Part shown: positions 39,263 through 42,706 of the stretch, one piece after another
Layout of the letters: each line of letters begins with the position of its first letter
Numbering within the stretch: the first letter of the stretch is position 1
Assembly (NCBI GenBank): GCA_003978485.1
Contig: QNZF01000028.1
Coordinates: forward strand, 1 to 42,706
Source of the DNA: Persephonella sp.
GTDB lineage: Bacteria; Aquificota; Aquificia; Aquificales; Hydrogenothermaceae
Direction of reading: 5' to 3'
Length of the DNA: 42,706 nucleotides
Translations under genes and position numbers: made by a program
Notes under the pieces: generated by a model
Database searches by the model: none
Told to the model about the DNA's origin: nothing
What the model saw: the letters and a program-made list of their open reading frames with translations, nothing else

Positions 39263-39481
39263 TTATCCACATAAACCTTCTTTTTTTGCCTGTTCTAAAA
39301 TCTCTGTTAAGTGTATATCCCTTTCATTGTCCGGGTCATTTTCTGGAGATATACACATACCACAACCTGTCCCAGCCTCTGTTTTTTCCATAATACTATC
39401 TATATCACAAGCTCCATTTTTTATTGCTTCCATTATTTCATCTAAGGTAATTCCCATACATTGACACACCTCAATAGACAT
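39263..39481 (-). CDS. BFD-like [2Fe-2S]-binding protein
   Basis: VCQCMGITLDEIMEAIKNGACDIDSIMEKTEAGTGCGMC. Confidence 0.88.
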   Translation of the reverse strand: MSIEVCQCMGITLDEIMEAIKNGACDIDSIMEKTEAGTGCGMCISPENDPDNERDIHLTEILEQAKKEGLCG

Positions 39482-39499
39482 AGGAAATACCTCCTTTAA

Positions 39500-39961
39500 T
39501 TACCCTATATGCTCTAAGTTAACACTTTCTTCCTCGTGGTCTTCTTCAACACAATCAGGTATTTTATTTGCCTCTTCTACTCTACCTTGCTTCAATAAAT
39601 AATCTTTTATAGCTACGTGTAATGTTTCTAAGCCTAAGTTAGTACAGTGAATTTTTTGTGGTGGTAATCCTCCTAACTCTTCAAATATATCTTTATAAGT
39701 TAGGTTTAAAGCGTAATCTATAGGTTTTCCTTTTACCATTTCTGTTAACATAGAAGAAACTGCAATTGCAGAACCACATCCAAATGTTTTAAATTTAACA
39801 TCTTCTATTACATCGTTTTCTTTATTTACTTTTATTGTAAATAGCATTGCATCTCCACATGATGGATTTCCACATTGACCATATCCATCAGGATTTGGTA
39901 TTTCCCCTAAATTTCTTGGGTTCATAAAGTGATCCATTACCTTTTCGTTATATTCAAACAT
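39500..39961 (-). CDS. iscU: IscU/NifU-N-type Fe-S scaffold protein
   Basis: YNEKVMDHFMNPRNLGEIPNPDGYGQCGNPSCGDAMLFTIKV; KTFGCGSAIAVSSMLTEM; HCTNLGLETL. Confidence 0.94.
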   Translation of the reverse strand: MFEYNEKVMDHFMNPRNLGEIPNPDGYGQCGNPSCGDAMLFTIKVNKENDVIEDVKFKTFGCGSAIAVSSMLTEMVKGKPIDYALNLTYKDIFEELGGLPPQKIHCTNLGLETLHVAIKDYLLKQGRVEEANKIPDCVEEDHEEESVNLEHIG

Positions 39962-40101
39962 TATTTATTACCTCCTGTTTTTATACAAAAAATATATTAT
40001 TAGATTGTAAGAATAACTTAAATTTTATAAGGAAATTGCTCAATGAGTAAAATCATAGGTGTTCTGAGATTTTATAAAACTGTTAAAAACTGATAATTAA
40101 A

Positions 40102-40177
40102 TGGTGGGCCCGGGAGGACTCGAACCTCCGACCGGACGGTTATGAGCCGTCTGCTCTGCCAACTGAGCTACGAGCCC
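40102..40177 (-). tRNA. tRNA-Met (anticodon CAT, elongator-type; CCA encoded)
   Basis: Reverse complement GGGCTCGTAGCTCAGTTGGCAGAGCAGACGGCTCATAACCGTCCGGTCGGAGGTTCGAGTCCTCCCGGGCCCACCA. Confidence 0.95.
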
Positions 40178-40319
40178 ATAAGCGAATATTTAATATATAT
40201 AAACTTATTTTTATTGTCAAGTTTTTGTATTACTTCAATTTAAGGTAGACAGTTACTTGTAAAAAATTTTAACATATTAAATTATCTTTACAATCTTAAC
40301 TATATTTATAGGGAAGAAA

Positions 40320-41111
40320 ATGAAAAATGTAAAAGATTTTATTAAAGCTAAAAAAGAGAATAAAAAAATAACAATGATTTCAACTTATGATTACTGGTCT
40401 GCTTTGATTTGTGAAGAAGCTGGAATTGATTGTATTTTAGTTGGAGATAGCCTTGGAATGGTTATTCAAGGACAAGATACAACTTTACCTGTTAGCTTAG
40501 ACGATATGATTTATCACTCTAAAGCTGTTAGGAGAGGTGCAAAGAATACTTTTATCGTTGTAGATATGCCTTTTTTAAGTTATCAGATAAATGAAGAGGA
40601 TGCTCTTAAAAATGCAGGTAGAATAATGAAAGAAACTGGCGTTAACGCTGTTAAGCTTGAGGGAGGAGAAGAAATTTTAAAAACAGTAGAGAAATTAATA
40701 AATGCAGGCATTCCTGTAATGGGACATTTAGGACTAACTCCCCAATCTGTTCATGCGTTAGGTGGTTATAAGGTTCAGGGTAAAAGCAGGGACGAACAAG
40801 AAAGAATAAAAAAGAATGCTAAATTATTACAGGAAGCAGGAGTTTTTTCTATTGTTCTTGAAGCAGTTCCGCAAAACTTAGCCAAGGAAATAACAGATAT
40901 GTTAGATATTCCAGTTATAGGTATTGGTGCTGGAAAGGAAACGGATGGTCAAGTTCTGGTATTCCACGATTTATTAGGATTTTTTGATAAATCTCCTAAG
41001 TTTGTTAAAAGATACCTTGAAGGCAAAAAGTTATTTAAAGATGCATTAATTCAGTTTTCAAAAGAAGTAAAGGAAGGAATATTTCCTGACGAAGAACACA
41101 CTTATTTGTGA
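40320..41111 (+). CDS. panB: 3-methyl-2-oxobutanoate hydroxymethyltransferase
   Basis: MISTYDYWSALICEEAGIDCILVGDSLGMVIQGQDTTLPVSLDDMIYH; GHLGLTPQSVHALGGYKVQG. Confidence 0.96.
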   Translation: MKNVKDFIKAKKENKKITMISTYDYWSALICEEAGIDCILVGDSLGMVIQGQDTTLPVSLDDMIYHSKAVRRGAKNTFIVVDMPFLSYQINEEDALKNAGRIMKETGVNAVKLEGGEEILKTVEKLINAGIPVMGHLGLTPQSVHALGGYKVQGKSRDEQERIKKNAKLLQEAGVFSIVLEAVPQNLAKEITDMLDIPVIGIGAGKETDGQVLVFHDLLGFFDKSPKFVKRYLEGKKLFKDALIQFSKEVKEGIFPDEEHTYL

Positions 41112-41187
41112 AAATTAAAATTTGCCAGTTTACATAATTTGTTTTATATTCTTTAGATAGTTGAATTTACTTTAAGGGGTTATTCTA

Positions 41188-41688
41188 ATGAAGAAAACTT
41201 TACTTTCCTTTTTACTAATTGGATTTTTAGTTTTAAGTTATTCTTACTCATTTGCTCAAAAAATTGGTTATGTTGACCTTAACTATATACTAAATAAGTC
41301 TAAGATTGGTCAGAAGTACACATCCCAATTGAAACCTAAACTGAAAAAGGCAGAACAACAGATTAGAAGTATTGAAGTTAAGTTAAAGAAATTAAATAAT
41401 GAGTTAAACTCATCTCTTCTAAGTAAAGAAGTTAAACAGCAAAAATTTACTGAGTACAGAAATCTTTTACAGAAAAGACAGGAAATATTTATGAAATTTC
41501 AAAAGGAAAAAATGAAAGCTGAACAAACTTTATTGAAGAAAATAGGTGGTGTAATAAAAGAGTATGCTGAAAAGAATAAATTTGACCTAATTTTAACTGG
41601 TAATTTTCAAAATGGTGTTTTGTTTATAGGAGATAAAATAAATATAACAAAGGATGTTTTAAACTACATTAATAAAAAATTAAAATAA
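41188..41688 (+). CDS. Skp/OmpH-like periplasmic chaperone
   Basis: Signal peptide; KIGYVDLNYILNKSKIGQKYTSQLKPKLKKAEQQIRS; coiled coil. Confidence 0.85.
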   Translation: MKKTLLSFLLIGFLVLSYSYSFAQKIGYVDLNYILNKSKIGQKYTSQLKPKLKKAEQQIRSIEVKLKKLNNELNSSLLSKEVKQQKFTEYRNLLQKRQEIFMKFQKEKMKAEQTLLKKIGGVIKEYAEKNKFDLILTGNFQNGVLFIGDKINITKDVLNYINKKLK

Positions 41689-41698
41689 TTCTTTTTTC

Positions 41699-41941
41699 TT
41701 ACTTTTTTAATACAAATTCTTTGCTGTAAACGTATCTTATCAAGATATAATTTATCAGTTTATTTAATTTATTGTCTTTCTTTTCAATTTTTAATTTTTT
41801 TAAAGCTTGTATTACTAAAGATTTAGGGATTATTCCTAATAAAAATCCACCAATAATTAAGAAAGGAATACCGGGAAGGATAGGAAGTATAATCCCGGCA
41901 ATTCCTAGAATTATAAAAAATATTCCGTAAAAAAACTTCAT
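41699..41941 (-). CDS. DUF454-like/PGPGW-like small membrane protein
   Basis: FIILGIAGIILPILPGIPFLIIGGFLLGI; 80 aa. Confidence 0.55.
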   Translation of the reverse strand: MKFFYGIFFIILGIAGIILPILPGIPFLIIGGFLLGIIPKSLVIQALKKLKIEKKDNKLNKLINYILIRYVYSKEFVLKK

Positions 41942-41952
41942 TTTGTTATCCT

Positions 41953-42456
41953 TTATTTTTTCCTTGCTACTTTTTCAGCCCATTTTATAATTTCTTCTTC
42001 AGGAATATTTAAATTATGCTCTTCAACATATTCTTTTAAATAATTAACTATTTTGTCAAATTTTGCTAACGCTCTACCCTTATCTGGAGTTGGGTCTTTT
42101 ACTAAACCGTAAATCTGTCTACCTTCATGCCATTCAGGTAAATATTCCGTAATAGGTAAGCCTTCTTCCGTTGTAAAAAGTAAACAGTGGCAGTATTTAA
42201 ATATTTGCATTTCATCACAGGCACAAATCCATCTTCTTCTTTTAACCTCTTCCTCTTTATTTGGATAGAAATTACAAGGGCAAAGTGGTTTACCTAATTC
42301 CTGAACATGTTTAGCTAAGCCTAATATAACTGCTTCTCTAGCCTCTTCATTAGGGTTAACGACAGTCCCTGTTTTTTTTGCAAAGTTATTAGCGAAATTT
42401 CTCATCTTATCTAAAATTTCAGGTTTTACATTCTGTTCCATTTCTAATTCCTCCAA
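41953..42456 (-). CDS. Ferredoxin-thioredoxin reductase catalytic (beta)-type protein
   Basis: CPC-X16-CAC-X8-CHC (CPCNFYPNKEEEVKRRRWICACDEMQIFKYCHCLLF), FTR spacing with central Pro replaced by Ala. Confidence 0.88.
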   Translation of the reverse strand: MEELEMEQNVKPEILDKMRNFANNFAKKTGTVVNPNEEAREAVILGLAKHVQELGKPLCPCNFYPNKEEEVKRRRWICACDEMQIFKYCHCLLFTTEEGLPITEYLPEWHEGRQIYGLVKDPTPDKGRALAKFDKIVNYLKEYVEEHNLNIPEEEIIKWAEKVARKK

Positions 42457-42706
42457 ATTTTTTAAAAATAGAATAGTTTATTAAAATTAAAAATTAAATA
42501 ATAAATCTCATTAATCTGTTTCTTTTATCAGGTTGAAAATTAAAAAATTTAAATTAACACAGTTTTTATTTTAGCCTATTGTAAATAAATTCAGTAAACC
42601 AAACTTCCTAATTAGCACTACATTGTATTAATTGAAGATTTTTTTAATTGGAAAAATTTATATTTAGATAAGCATTTCTACAAGCTATATTAAAATTTTC
42701 ATTTAA

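Noticed and set aside
38352-39393. Plus ORFs 38352-38633 and 39205-39393
   Set aside because: Antisense to the ThiI-like and BFD genes; no support.

Overview
The window is an AT-rich, densely packed bacterial chromosome segment. Gene content and protein style suggest a thermophilic, microaerophilic lineage such as Aquificota (Sulfurihydrogenibium/Persephonella-like), but this is inference from reading, not a database result. Most of it is housekeeping: thiC, argJ, a cbb3-type oxidase operon, tRNA-Ser/His, hisC, an infA-rpmJ-rpsM-rpsK-rpsD-rpoA-rplQ cluster, a pilT-like ATPase, bioW, pncB, miaB, an rsmH-ftsL-ftsI block, cinA, slt, aroE, an iscU/BFD/ThiI-like/tusA/nfu sulfur-transfer operon, tRNA-Met, panB, a Skp-like protein and an FTR-like catalytic subunit. 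No prophage, IS element or CRISPR array was seen. The observations most worth a second look are: (1) a solitary Cas6-like RAMP ORF translationally coupled to argJ, with no array or other cas genes in view; (2) an apparent CTG start codon for rsmH, which the ORF track truncates by 105 codons; (3) an HD-domain-like ORF that appears to have lost its metal ligands, overlapping a di-iron ODP-type MBL gene; (4) a cbb3 operon whose CcoP appears split into a separate diheme cytochrome and a heme-less FixP_N-like peptide, with hairpins in both larger gaps; (5) a compact sulfur-relay operon without IscS. I did not find convincing evidence of a large, wholly new multi-gene system.
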